The notes beneath the pieces are model-generated. The model saw only the letters and a list, made by a program, of their open reading frames with translations, had not been told where the DNA came from and searched no databases. Shown here piece after piece: positions 53,217-60,895 of a stretch of 64,000 nt of DNA. Made by a program: the position numbers and the translations under genes. The first letter of the stretch is position 1. Each line of letters opens with the position of its first letter. The stretch lies in the NCBI RefSeq assembly GCF_014191725.1, contig NZ_JACHWZ010000004.1, positions 47,170 to 111,169 of the forward strand, in the 5' to 3' direction. This stretch comes from Microbulbifer rhizosphaerae. GTDB lineage: Bacteria; Pseudomonadota; Gammaproteobacteria; Pseudomonadales; Cellvibrionaceae.

Positions 53217-53612
53217 ATGAATATTTCCCAGGCGGCGCGGAAGTCAGGGCTGACCGCCAAGGCCCTGCGCTACTACGAGTCCATCGATCTCCTGGCCCCC
53301 GGGCGCTCGGAAAACGGCTACCGCGACTACAGCGAGCGGGACCTGGAGACGCTACGCTTTATCCAGCGCGCCCGCGCGGTGGGATTTGCTATCGGCGAGG
53401 TACGCGATTTGCTGGAGCTGCACCGCAACCCGGCACGCCGCAGCCACGACGCCAAGCTGCTGGTGCGGGAGAAACTGCAGCACGTCGAGGAGCAGCTGCG
53501 CAACCTGCGCGAAATGCGCGCGACGCTTCGGGTCCTGGCGGACAGCTGCGCCGGCGACGAATCCCCGGAGTGCGCCATCCTGGACAACCTGGCCGGAGGT
53601 GATCATGGCTGA
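53217..53612 (+). CDS. CueR-like MerR-family metal-responsive regulator
   Basis: About 131 aa. The winged-helix MerR domain (MNISQAARKSGLTAKALRYYESIDLLAP, NGYRDYSERDLETLRFIQRARAVGFAIGEVRDLL) is followed by a dimerisation helix and the C-terminal metal loop SCAGDESPECAILDN, with Cys-X7-Cys as in CueR. Ser in RRSHDAK matches CueR Ser77, where divalent-metal sensors have Cys. Both point to sensing of Cu(I)/Ag(I)/Au(I). ATG 53217 with GGGAGG is preferred over GTG 53205. It overlaps the permease gene by 8 nt. Confidence 0.88.
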   Translation: MNISQAARKSGLTAKALRYYESIDLLAPGRSENGYRDYSERDLETLRFIQRARAVGFAIGEVRDLLELHRNPARRSHDAKLLVREKLQHVEEQLRNLREMRATLRVLADSCAGDESPECAILDNLAGGDHG

Positions 53613-54705
53613 TCCGTGTTGTTCCTCCAAAAAGGAGGCGGCCGAACCACAGATGGTGGAGCCGCACGCTTCCGCCTGCTGTGCCGACGAGCCCCACGGC
53701 CGTATCGACTGGTTGCTGTGGATCAGCCTGTCCCTGGTGACATTGCTCTATGCTAGCTACTGGGTGCTGGATTTCGCCGGGCTGCCGGAATGGCTTCACC
53801 ATATGAGCGGGGGTGTGGTGGAGTTGGTGCACACCATGTGGTGGGGCGTGGCGGCGGGGGCGCTGTTTGTGGGCCTGCTGGCGCGGATTCCCCAGGGGTT
53901 GGTGATTTCGGTATTGGGGCGCGGCGGCAGCAAGCGGGGCCTGGTGCGCGCCACTCTGGCGGGTCTCTTTTTCGACCTCTGCTCCCACGGCATATTGATG
54001 GTGGGGATGCAGCTGTACAAACGGGGCGCCAGCCTGGGGCAGGTGATGGCTTTCCTGATTGCCAGCCCGTGGAATTCCCTGTCTCTCACAGTGATCCTGA
54101 TTGCGCTGATCGGCCTGCACTGGACTCTGCTGTTTATCCTCTGCTCAGCGCTGATCGCGCTGCTGGCGGGCTACCTGGCAGACCGACTGGTGGCGGGGGG
54201 CAGGCTGCCGGCCAATCCCAATGAGGTGCACCTGCCGGACGACTACGACTGGCGCGGGGAGGTGGCGGAACTCTGGGAACGGAGTGAATTGACCCCCAAC
54301 AGTGTCGTGGGCCTGCTCTGGGAGGGCATCCGCGGTTCGCAGATGGTGGTGCGCTGGCTGCTGGTGGGCATCGTGCTGGCAGTGTTGGTGCGCGCCTTTG
54401 TGGACCCGGCGCTGTTCCAGCAGTGGTTCGGGCCCTCGCTGCTGGGGCTGGGGGCCACCCTGGTCGCCGCCACGGTGCTGGAGGTCTGCTCCGAGGGGGC
54501 CACGCCGCTGGCGGCGGATATCTTCAGCCGCGCGGCGGCGCCGGGCAACGCCTTCGCCTTCCTGATGGCCGGCGTATCCACCGACTACACGGAGCTGATG
54601 TCGATCAAGGACACCAGCGGCTCCTGGCGTATCGCCCTGGCGCTGCCCCTGCTGACCCTGCCGCAGATTATCGTTGCGGGGCTGTTGATGAACCACTTTG
54701 GCTGA
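53605..54705 (+). CDS. Cys-rich permease (ArsP/DUF318-type) paired with the CueR-like regulator
   Basis: About 366 aa, with roughly eight to ten membrane helices in two halves. It resembles the PF03773 permease family (members include ArsP, an organoarsenical exporter): LFFDLCSHGILMVGMQLYKRGASLGQVMAFLIASPWNSLSLT and the duplicate VLEVCSEGATPLAADIFSRAAAPGNAFAFLMAGVSTDYTE. The N-terminus has two vicinal Cys pairs (MADPCCSSKK, SACCADEPHG), likely soft-metal ligands. Translational overlap with a CueR-like regulator suggests copper/silver or metalloid export. Substrate is inferred, not shown. Confidence 0.82.
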   Translation: MADPCCSSKKEAAEPQMVEPHASACCADEPHGRIDWLLWISLSLVTLLYASYWVLDFAGLPEWLHHMSGGVVELVHTMWWGVAAGALFVGLLARIPQGLVISVLGRGGSKRGLVRATLAGLFFDLCSHGILMVGMQLYKRGASLGQVMAFLIASPWNSLSLTVILIALIGLHWTLLFILCSALIALLAGYLADRLVAGGRLPANPNEVHLPDDYDWRGEVAELWERSELTPNSVVGLLWEGIRGSQMVVRWLLVGIVLAVLVRAFVDPALFQQWFGPSLLGLGATLVAATVLEVCSEGATPLAADIFSRAAAPGNAFAFLMAGVSTDYTELMSIKDTSGSWRIALALPLLTLPQIIVAGLLMNHFG

Positions 54706-54714
54706 TGGTTTGCG

Positions 54715-54739
54715 CCCCTCTCCCCTTCGGGGAGAGGGG
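54715..54739. repeat. Palindromic hairpin, family E (copy 2)
   Basis: CCCCTCTCCCC-ttc-GGGGAGAGGGG just past the permease stop. Could serve as its 3' structure. Confidence 0.75.
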
Positions 54740-54756
54740 CGGCCCGGAGCTGGCCC

Positions 54757-54843
54757 AGTGGCGGCCCTGGTGCCGGTGGCCGTTCGCTCAACAGCCTCAT
54801 CGGCAAACCTTTCCCGAACGGCCCCCGGCACCCGGGCCTTCGC
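54757..54843. repeat. Palindromic repeat, family B (copy B4, GTTCG stem)
   Basis: GGCGGCCCTGGTGCCGGTGGCC plus GTTCG, with the right arm CGAACGGCC plus CCCGGCACCCGGGCC. The middle GGTGCC/GGCACC pair replaces GCTGCC of B3, again compensated. Precedes prfB. Confidence 0.8.
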
Positions 54844-54977
54844 ATCGGGCTGCGGCATACTTTCCAGAGTTCGGAGGGCGGATAATCGCCGCACATCCGC
54901 CAACACGGCTGGAAGCACCCCATCGCGCTGCGGTAGAATGCGCGCCGCTTTAAACACAGTCCGGAATCCGAGAGTTC

Positions 54978-56073
54978 ATGGAAATCAATCCCCTCCTCAA
55001 CCAACTGAAAGACCTCGAAGAGCGCACCGACGTTCTTAGGGGGTATCTTTGACTACGCCAGCAAGAAGGAGCGCCTGACCGAGGTCGAACTGGAGCTGGC
55101 CGAGCCCAGTGTCTGGGACAATCCCGACCGCGCCCAGGAGCTCGGCCGCGAGCGCTCCTCCCTGGAGACTGTGGTAAAGACCATTGAGAACCTCGATTCG
55201 GGCATTTCCGATTGCCGCGAATTGCTGGAAATGGCGGTGGAGGAGGGGGACGAGGACTCGGTGGTCGAGGTCTCCTCGGAGATCGAGGGCCTGCAGCAGC
55301 AGTTGGGCATTCTCGAATTCCGCCGCATGTTTTCCGGCGAGACGGACGCCAATAACGCCTACCTGGATATCCAGGCCGGCTCCGGCGGCACCGAGGCCCA
55401 GGACTGGGCGGAGATGCTGTTGCGCATGTACCTGCGCTGGGGCGAGGCCCACGGCTTCAAGACCACCCTGGAAGAAGTTTCCGCGGGGGAGGTGGCGGGT
55501 ATCAAGAGTGCCACCGTTCATTTCGTGGGCGACCACGCCTTCGGCTGGTTGCGCACCGAGACCGGTGTGCACCGCCTGGTGCGCAAATCGCCGTTCGATT
55601 CCGGCAACCGCCGCCACACATCCTTCTCCTCCGTATTCGTATCGCCGGAGATCGACGACAATATTGAGATCGAGGTGGACAAGTCCCAGGTGCGTGAGGA
55701 TACCTACCGCGCTTCCGGCGCCGGCGGCCAGCACGTGAACAAGACCGACTCCGCGGTGCGCCTGACCCATATTGAATCCGGCATCGTGGTTGCCTGCCAG
55801 AGCGAGCGCTCCCAGCACCAGAACCGCGACAAGGCCTGGAAAATGCTACGGGCCAAACTGTACGAGCAGGAAATGCTCAAGCGCAACGCGGAAAAGCAGG
55901 CGATGGAGGAGAGCAAGGCGGATATCGGCTGGGGCAGCCAGATACGCTCCTACGTGCTGGACGACCAGCGTATCAAGGATCTGCGTACCGGAGTGCAGAC
56001 CAGTAACTGCCAGACAGTGCTGGACGGCGACCTGGATCAGTTTATCGAGGCGAGTTTAAAAGCGGGCCTTTAG
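54978..56073 (+). CDS. prfB: Peptide chain release factor 2 (programmed +1 frameshift)
   Basis: Recognises UGA and UAA stops. Translation starts at ATG 54978 and reads 24 codons to CTT TGA (TGA at 55050-55052). The slippery site AGG-GGG-TAT-CTT-TGA-C is the classical RF2 autoregulatory frameshift. After +1 slippage reading resumes at 55051 to give 364 aa. The SPF codon-recognition tripeptide ([11 protein letters not shown]) and catalytic GGQ ([15 protein letters not shown]) are intact. RF2 shortage increases frameshifting, so synthesis is self-controlled. lysS follows as in E. coli. Confidence 0.96.
55038..55053 (+). promoter_or_regulatory. RF2 programmed frameshift site
   Basis: AGGGGGTATCTTTGAC: internal Shine-Dalgarno-like AGGGGG three bases before the CTT shift codon and in-frame UGA. 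Matches the near-universal bacterial prfB element. Confidence 0.95.
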
Positions 56074-56088
56074 TCTCGGGAGCCTCCC

Positions 56089-56165
56089 TGTAGGAGCGGC
56101 CGTTGGCCGCGATCGCTGTTTCACGTTTGTCGATAGTCCGATCGCGGCCAACGGCCGCTCCTACA
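56089..56165. repeat. Palindromic repeat, family A (copy A8, most regular)
   Basis: TGTAGGAGCGGCCGTTGGCC plus GCGATCG, and CGATCGCGGCCAACGGCCGC plus TCCTACA. The two arms are perfect complements over about 27 bp with a central loop of about 23 nt. Between prfB and lysS. Confidence 0.88.
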
Positions 56166-56211
56166 GAGCAAAAACCTATTTTCGCATCAAATATACAGTC
56201 GACGGATCACC

Positions 56212-57699
56212 ATGACAGATACCCAGCAAGACGAAAACAAACTGATCGCCGAACGCCGCGCCAAGCTGTCCTCGCTGCGCGAAAAGGGCAATGCTTTTCC
56301 GAACGCTTTTCGCCGCGAAAACCTGGCGGCGGATCTGCAGAATGAGTTCGGCGAAAAAACCAAGGAAGAGCTGGAAGAGCTGGGCAAGAGCGCCTGTGTG
56401 GCCGGACGTATTCTCGCCAAGCGCGGGCCCTTTATGGTGATCCAGGACGTATCCGGGCGCATCCAGTTATATGCGGACAAGACTGCGCAGAAGGATATCA
56501 AGGAGCGCTTCGGCGCCTGGGATATCGGCGATATCGTCGGTGTACAGGGCGCACTCCACAAGTCCGGCAAAGGCGATCTCTACGTGACCTGCGAGGAGTT
56601 CACCCTGCTCACCAAGGCACTGCGCCCGCTGCCGGAGAAATTCCACGGCATCGCCGACCAGGAGCTTCGCTACCGCCAGCGCTATGTGGACCTGATCGCG
56701 ACACCGGAGTCCCGCGAGGTTTTCCGCATCCGCTCGCGGGTGATCGAATATATCCGCCGCTTCCTGAACGGCCACGATTTTATGGAAGTGGAGACGCCGA
56801 TGCTGCAGGTGATCCCCGGCGGCGCCACCGCGCGTCCGTTTATCACCCACCACAATGCGCTGGATATCGACATGTACCTGCGCGTGGCGCCGGAGCTATA
56901 CCTGAAGCGTCTGGTGGTGGGCGGCTTCGAGCGGGTCTACGAGATCAACCGCAATTTCCGCAATGAGGGCCTGTCCACCCGACACAACCCCGAGTTCACC
57001 ATGCTCGAGTTCTACCAGGCCTACGCGGACTACAACGACCTGATGGACCTGACCGAGGAGATGCTGCGCGGCATCTGTTCCGAAGTGTTGGGCTCGACGA
57101 CGATCGAGTACCAGGGCAGCAGCTACGACTTTGCCAAGCCGTTTACGCGCCTGTCGGTGTTCGATTCCATCCTCCGCTACAACCCCGGCCTCAGCCACTC
57201 CGATATCGACAATCTGGAAAACGCCCGCGCGGTGGCGGAAAAACTGGAAATCCCGCTGAAAAACAGCTGGGGCCTGGGCAAGGTGCAGATAGAGATTTTC
57301 GAGAAGACCGTCGAGCACCGCCTGGACCAGCCGACCTTTATCACCGAGTATCCCACCGAGGTGTCGCCGTTGGCGCGGCGTAACGATGAAAACCCCTTCG
57401 TTACCGACCGCTTCGAGTTCTTCGTCGGAGGCCGCGAGATCGCCAACGGCTTCTCAGAGTTGAACGATGCCGAGGACCAGGCCGAACGCTTCCGCGCCCA
57501 GGTGGCGGAGAAGGACGCGGGCGACGACGAGGCTATGCACTACGACGCCGACTATATCCGCGCCCTGGAATACGGTATGCCGCCCACCGCCGGAGAGGGC
57601 ATCGGTATCGACCGCTTGGTGATGCTGCTGACCAACTCGCCGTCCATCCGCGATGTGTTGCTGTTTCCGCATATGCGCCCGGAAACCACTGCGGAATAA
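56212..57699 (+). CDS. lysS: Lysyl-tRNA synthetase (class II)
   Basis: 495 aa. Charges tRNA-Lys. The N-terminal OB-fold anticodon domain (about 55-145: [25 protein letters not shown]) and the class II catalytic core: motif 1 around [21 protein letters not shown], motif 2 [32 protein letters not shown], motif 3 [20 protein letters not shown]. Complete. Confidence 0.97.
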   Translation: MTDTQQDENKLIAERRAKLSSLREKGNAFPNAFRRENLAADLQNEFGEKTKEELEELGKSACVAGRILAKRGPFMVIQDVSGRIQLYADKTAQKDIKERFGAWDIGDIVGVQGALHKSGKGDLYVTCEEFTLLTKALRPLPEKFHGIADQELRYRQRYVDLIATPESREVFRIRSRVIEYIRRFLNGHDFMEVETPMLQVIPGGATARPFITHHNALDIDMYLRVAPELYLKRLVVGGFERVYEINRNFRNEGLSTRHNPEFTMLEFYQAYADYNDLMDLTEEMLRGICSEVLGSTTIEYQGSSYDFAKPFTRLSVFDSILRYNPGLSHSDIDNLENARAVAEKLEIPLKNSWGLGKVQIEIFEKTVEHRLDQPTFITEYPTEVSPLARRNDENPFVTDRFEFFVGGREIANGFSELNDAEDQAERFRAQVAEKDAGDDEAMHYDADYIRALEYGMPPTAGEGIGIDRLVMLLTNSPSIRDVLLFPHMRPETTAE

Positions 57700-58009
57700 T
57701 TGTATCGTCTATTACCAGGCCCCAGTAATTGGGGCCGACCCGAATGGCACTAAGTGCTGTCGATTACACTCCGCAACAGCGTCGAAGCGGAATAAGCATC
57801 TCTTATTCTGGGTATCAGAATTTCACTCTGACCCGAATTTATTTTTTTCGTATGGGTGGGCGATTTAGGTATTATTGGACGCAAATCATTGGGGTTGTTA
57901 TCGGCATTTGTGGGAGCTTTTATTTTCCGCCTGCTATATCCGATCAGTTTCCAAAACCAATATTCCGCTGCCGGAAAAATTTTTGTAACAATGAGAAGAG
58001 GGATGTTCC
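57700..58009. other. AT-rich non-coding region upstream of the 212-aa gene
   Basis: 310 bp distinctly richer in A+T than the rest of the window. It opens with a perfect hairpin GGCCCCA-gtaat-TGGGGCC (57718-57736) just after lysS, without U-tract. GACCCGAAT occurs twice (57737 and 57831). T-rich runs and TTTTTGTAACAATG precede the next gene, whose ribosome site is AGAAGAGGG. Short open frames here have no recognisable protein. Probably holds the promoter of the next gene. Confidence 0.5.
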
Positions 58010-58648
58010 ATGTTTGTCAACAGCGAGGAATTCAATGAGCCGACCAGCCGCCAGTGGGCCATGGGGGCGGATACGCGCCCTAAAAACGCACTGGTGGACG
58101 GGCGCGGCAGAGTTTTGGCCTATTCCCAGACCGGTGGCATGATTTCCCCCGCCCGGCACGAGCTGCACAGGGGCACAATTCTGTACCGTTTTGCCAGTGG
58201 CAGTGCCGAGCTTTCCAAGGCGGTGACCGGGGGCTGGTGGGTGGCCAAAGCTGAATTCGAGCAGCTCACCCGCTTTGCCCAGGCTCACGGCGTACACGTG
58301 GCCATGGCTGCGCGACACCTGTGCTGTGTGCCGCCGGAGTGGAGCGATATGGGCTTGCTGATGCGCGTCCAGGTACAGGATCCCCTGCTTGCATATCGTG
58401 GCCTGGGCAACCGGGTCGTAGTGCCGAAAGATGATGGCTATGGCGCTGTGCGCATGGAGCCGCACAACAATCTCGCTTCGCGGCGGCTGCACCAATTGTT
58501 TATTCCCGGTTTGCAGGAGCGCGCCGATAGGACGCCGGAGCGGGTATTGCCGGGGGCGCTACTGGTGGAGCGCACCTGGAAACTGGATTCGGCGGATACC
58601 AATCGCGGTTGGATCTACGTACCGGGGCTCTTTGACAAACAGGACTAG
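58010..58648 (+). CDS. Uncharacterised 212-aa protein
   Basis: No family recognised with confidence. It is soluble, with no signal peptide or membrane helix. Notable stretches: ELHRGTILYRFASGSAELS (about 50-68), then GGWWVAKAEFEQLTRFAQAHGV (about 73-94), a Cys pair in ARHLCCVPPEWSDMGLLMRVQV, LLAYRGLGNRVVVP, NNLASRRLHQLFIPGLQERA and WIYVPGLFDKQD at the end. The HRG..LYRF...GGWW pattern loosely recalls ADP-ribosyltransferase-like folds, but no catalytic triad can be assigned. A monocistronic gene behind an AT-rich leader. Confidence 0.65.
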   Translation: MFVNSEEFNEPTSRQWAMGADTRPKNALVDGRGRVLAYSQTGGMISPARHELHRGTILYRFASGSAELSKAVTGGWWVAKAEFEQLTRFAQAHGVHVAMAARHLCCVPPEWSDMGLLMRVQVQDPLLAYRGLGNRVVVPKDDGYGAVRMEPHNNLASRRLHQLFIPGLQERADRTPERVLPGALLVERTWKLDSADTNRGWIYVPGLFDKQD

Positions 58649-58696
58649 TGGAGCTGGCGGCCGGTGGAGTTTATCGTATCGCCAGCGGCCTCCTAC
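58646..58696. repeat. Degenerate family A-like palindrome
   Basis: AGTGGAGCTGGCGGCCGGTG on the left and ATCGCCAGCGGCCTCCTAC on the right resemble family A arms with several changes. Lies between two convergent genes. Confidence 0.4.
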
Positions 58697-59532
58697 CCCT
58701 GAATCCCCAGCGGCCCGCTGGGCACATAGATGGTTTCAGTACTACTGCTTCCCTCGCGCTGTATTTCCACCGGTACCGTTTTTCCGGGGTCCACACGGTA
58801 TATCTGTGAACGCAGATCACCGGAGTGGAAGACGCGCTCGCCGTTGTAGGAAACTATCTTGTCCCCCGGCTTCAGGCCGATATCCGCGGCCGGCGTGCCC
58901 GGTACGATATTGTCTACCTGTAGCTCCTGACGCCCGCCGTTGACCTCCAGGTAGAGCTCGAACTCCTGCGGGCTCAGCTCGTGTTCGAACATTTTGCGCG
59001 GGTTGCTGTAGGTCTCCAGCTTGTCGCGCAGGGCGTTTGCCTCCGCGGTGGACTTGTCGTCCAGGTGGCGGTATTTGTAGGTCAACTGCATGTGTTCGTA
59101 CTGGAACCGCTCCTGCTTGTCGAGAATGAATTCAGCCCTGTCGGGGTTGAGGCCCGCGTCGATCAGGCGCTGGCGCTGCATCTCGCGATACTTGCGGTAG
59201 CGCTCCTGACGGGAATCCTGGGGAGTGTGGGGTGGTTCCTCATGTCCCACTGTGGCGGCGGTACGGGTCTCCATGCCTTCCGGTTCTCCCTGTTCCATCT
59301 GCCTTCTCAGGTCCTCCACCAGGTCGAACAGGCGGGACTGGATCTGAATGGAGTCCCGCAGGGAATCCTCCAGTTTTTTCACCCGGTCTTCCAGGTTGTT
59401 GTCGGAGCTGAACAGCTGTGACAGGCGACCGTTGCCGCCGTTGCTCTCTCCCCGATTCCAGCCAATGGAGTAGGCGCCGAAGGCCAGTAGGGTACCGAGG
59501 ATGAACAACGTAACAGGTTTTCCCAGTTTCAT
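58693..59532 (-). CDS. Membrane-anchored coiled-coil PDZ-domain protein
   Basis: 279 aa. An N-terminal membrane anchor (residues 6-25, VTLFILGTLLAFGAYSIGW) is followed by a coiled coil (about 45-85), a charged helical region (RQERYRKYREMQRQRLIDAGLNPDRAEFILDKQERFQYE) and a C-terminal PDZ domain (about 195-275; VDNIVPGTPAADIGLKPGDKIVSYNGERV). No protease domain, so it may be a periplasmic scaffold or substrate adaptor. 4 nt downstream of the TPM gene, so co-transcribed. Confidence 0.78.
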   Translation of the reverse strand: MKLGKPVTLFILGTLLAFGAYSIGWNRGESNGGNGRLSQLFSSDNNLEDRVKKLEDSLRDSIQIQSRLFDLVEDLRRQMEQGEPEGMETRTAATVGHEEPPHTPQDSRQERYRKYREMQRQRLIDAGLNPDRAEFILDKQERFQYEHMQLTYKYRHLDDKSTAEANALRDKLETYSNPRKMFEHELSPQEFELYLEVNGGRQELQVDNIVPGTPAADIGLKPGDKIVSYNGERVFHSGDLRSQIYRVDPGKTVPVEIQREGSSSTETIYVPSGPLGIQG

Positions 59533-59536
59533 AGCG

Positions 59537-60148
59537 CTAGTCCAGGATAATCAGGTGATTGGGCAGTTCGTTTTTGATCTCGCTGACCGGAGTGGTCTCC
59601 TGCAACAGCTCTCCGCACTTTTCCACGCAGTGCACAAAAGCCTCTCCGGTTTTGCCGCGCTTGATCTCGCGAATGAAGTTTTCCACGATTTCACTCCAGC
59701 TTTCATTGGTGATCCGCTCGGCCAGCCCGCGGTCGGCGAGAATCTCCACATAGTGCTCCGCCTCGGCGACGAAGATCAACAGCCCCAGGCGCCCGCGGGT
59801 GCTGTGCAGTTCCTGCTCCAGGAACTGGCGCCGCGCCAGGTTGGCGGCCCGCCAGTATTTCACTTTTTTCGGCACCAGGCGCATGGTCAGCGGGCGCCAG
59901 CGGAACAGCACCGCCAGGGCGATAAACAGTAGCCACTGCAGGGTGAAGGCCTCGCGGTAATCCAGCCACCAGGGCAGGAATTGCGCCAGCGGCGCCAGCA
60001 ACAGTGAGAGGAAGGCGGCCCAGAGGGTGGAGATATACAGGTAGCTGTCCGCCTCCCGCGCGAGTACCGTGACCACTTCCGCGTCGGTGCGCGACTCCAC
60101 TTCTTTGATCGCTTCAGCGACTTTGCGCCGCTGTTGGCCTTCCAGCAT
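59537..60148 (-). CDS. TPM-domain membrane protein (second copy)
   Basis: About 203 aa. TPM (TLP18.3/Psb32/MOLO-1) domain split around two central hydrophobic helices (ISTLWAAFLSLLLAPLAQFLPWWL and FTLQWLLFIALAVLF). LGLLIFVAEAEHYVEILADRGLAERI is the conserved TPM core. ATG 60148 is chosen because GGGAGG is then properly spaced and the gene overlaps the upstream stop (TGATG). Function unknown, often found with LemA. Confidence 0.8.
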   Translation of the reverse strand: MLEGQQRRKVAEAIKEVESRTDAEVVTVLAREADSYLYISTLWAAFLSLLLAPLAQFLPWWLDYREAFTLQWLLFIALAVLFRWRPLTMRLVPKKVKYWRAANLARRQFLEQELHSTRGRLGLLIFVAEAEHYVEILADRGLAERITNESWSEIVENFIREIKRGKTGEAFVHCVEKCGELLQETTPVSEIKNELPNHLIILD

Positions 60149-60891
60149 CACCATCCTCCCGAGGCCCCTCCGCCGCCGAAACCACCTCCACCGCCGCTGA
60201 AGCCGCCGCCTCCGCCAATGCCACCACCGCCAAATCCGCCGCCGCCATAGTAGCCGCCGTAGCGGCCCCGGCGATATCCCCGGCTGGCAGCGGATGCTCC
60301 CAGTACCGAGGTGGCGAACAGCTGCAGCATCACCAGCAGCAGGAAGAGACCCACCAACACCGCCAGGCGCCGGTGGCCGTCGGTCTCGGTGGGTTCGGGC
60401 ACGTACTCATTCTGGATCGCAGAGATAATGGACTCCACGCCCGCGGTGACACCGCCGTCGAAATCGCCGCTTTTGAATTTCGGCAATATCTTGGTGTGAA
60501 TGATATTCGCGGAGAGAGCGTCCGTCAGCGCCCCTTCCAACCCGTAGCCCACCTCTATACGCACTGCGCGCTCGTCGGGTGCGACGATCAGCAGAACCCC
60601 GTTGTCCCGGCCCTTCTCGCCGATCTTCCAGTGGCGCCCCAACTGGTAGCCGTACTCCTCGATAGTGAGCCCCTGGAGGTCGGGCACTGTGACCACCACC
60701 AGCTGGTTGCCGGTCTTCTTTTCGTGCAGCTGCATCAATTCGGTGAGCTGGAAGACGGTGTCCCGGCTGAGGATACCAGCCTTGTCTACCACCCGACCGG
60801 AGAGCAGTGGGAATTGGGTCTCCGCCAATGCCCCGACTGCACAGAGCAGCGCGAGCAGGATGAGGGCGACCTGGGTGCGGCGCTCGATCAT
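60148..60891 (-). CDS. YgcG-like TPM-domain protein with Gly-rich tail
   Basis: About 247 aa. The signal peptide is about 1-24 (ALLCAVGALA-ETQFP). A periplasmic TPM domain (LSGRVVDKAGILSRDTVFQLTELMQLHEKKTGNQLVVVTVPDLQG, DNGVLLIVAPDERAVRIEVGYGLEGALTDALSA) and a single membrane helix (LAVLVGLFLLLVMLQLF) follow. The very Gly-rich tail has repeated GGGGFGGGG and ends GGW. TPM proteins may bind Ca2+ or have acid-phosphatase activity. Between lemA and a second TPM gene. Confidence 0.85.
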   Translation of the reverse strand: MIERRTQVALILLALLCAVGALAETQFPLLSGRVVDKAGILSRDTVFQLTELMQLHEKKTGNQLVVVTVPDLQGLTIEEYGYQLGRHWKIGEKGRDNGVLLIVAPDERAVRIEVGYGLEGALTDALSANIIHTKILPKFKSGDFDGGVTAGVESIISAIQNEYVPEPTETDGHRRLAVLVGLFLLLVMLQLFATSVLGASAASRGYRRGRYGGYYGGGGFGGGGIGGGGGFSGGGGGFGGGGASGGW

Positions 60892-60895
60892 CGCG

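Noticed and set aside
55590-55612. GTTCGATTCC as a tRNA T-arm
   Set aside because: It encodes the SPF motif of RF2, and no tRNA cloverleaf surrounds it. No tRNA gene was found in the window.
57729-58142. 137-aa open frame upstream of the 212-aa gene
   Set aside because: No ribosome site, AT-rich composition unlike coding DNA of this genome, and overlap with the better-supported gene at 58010.
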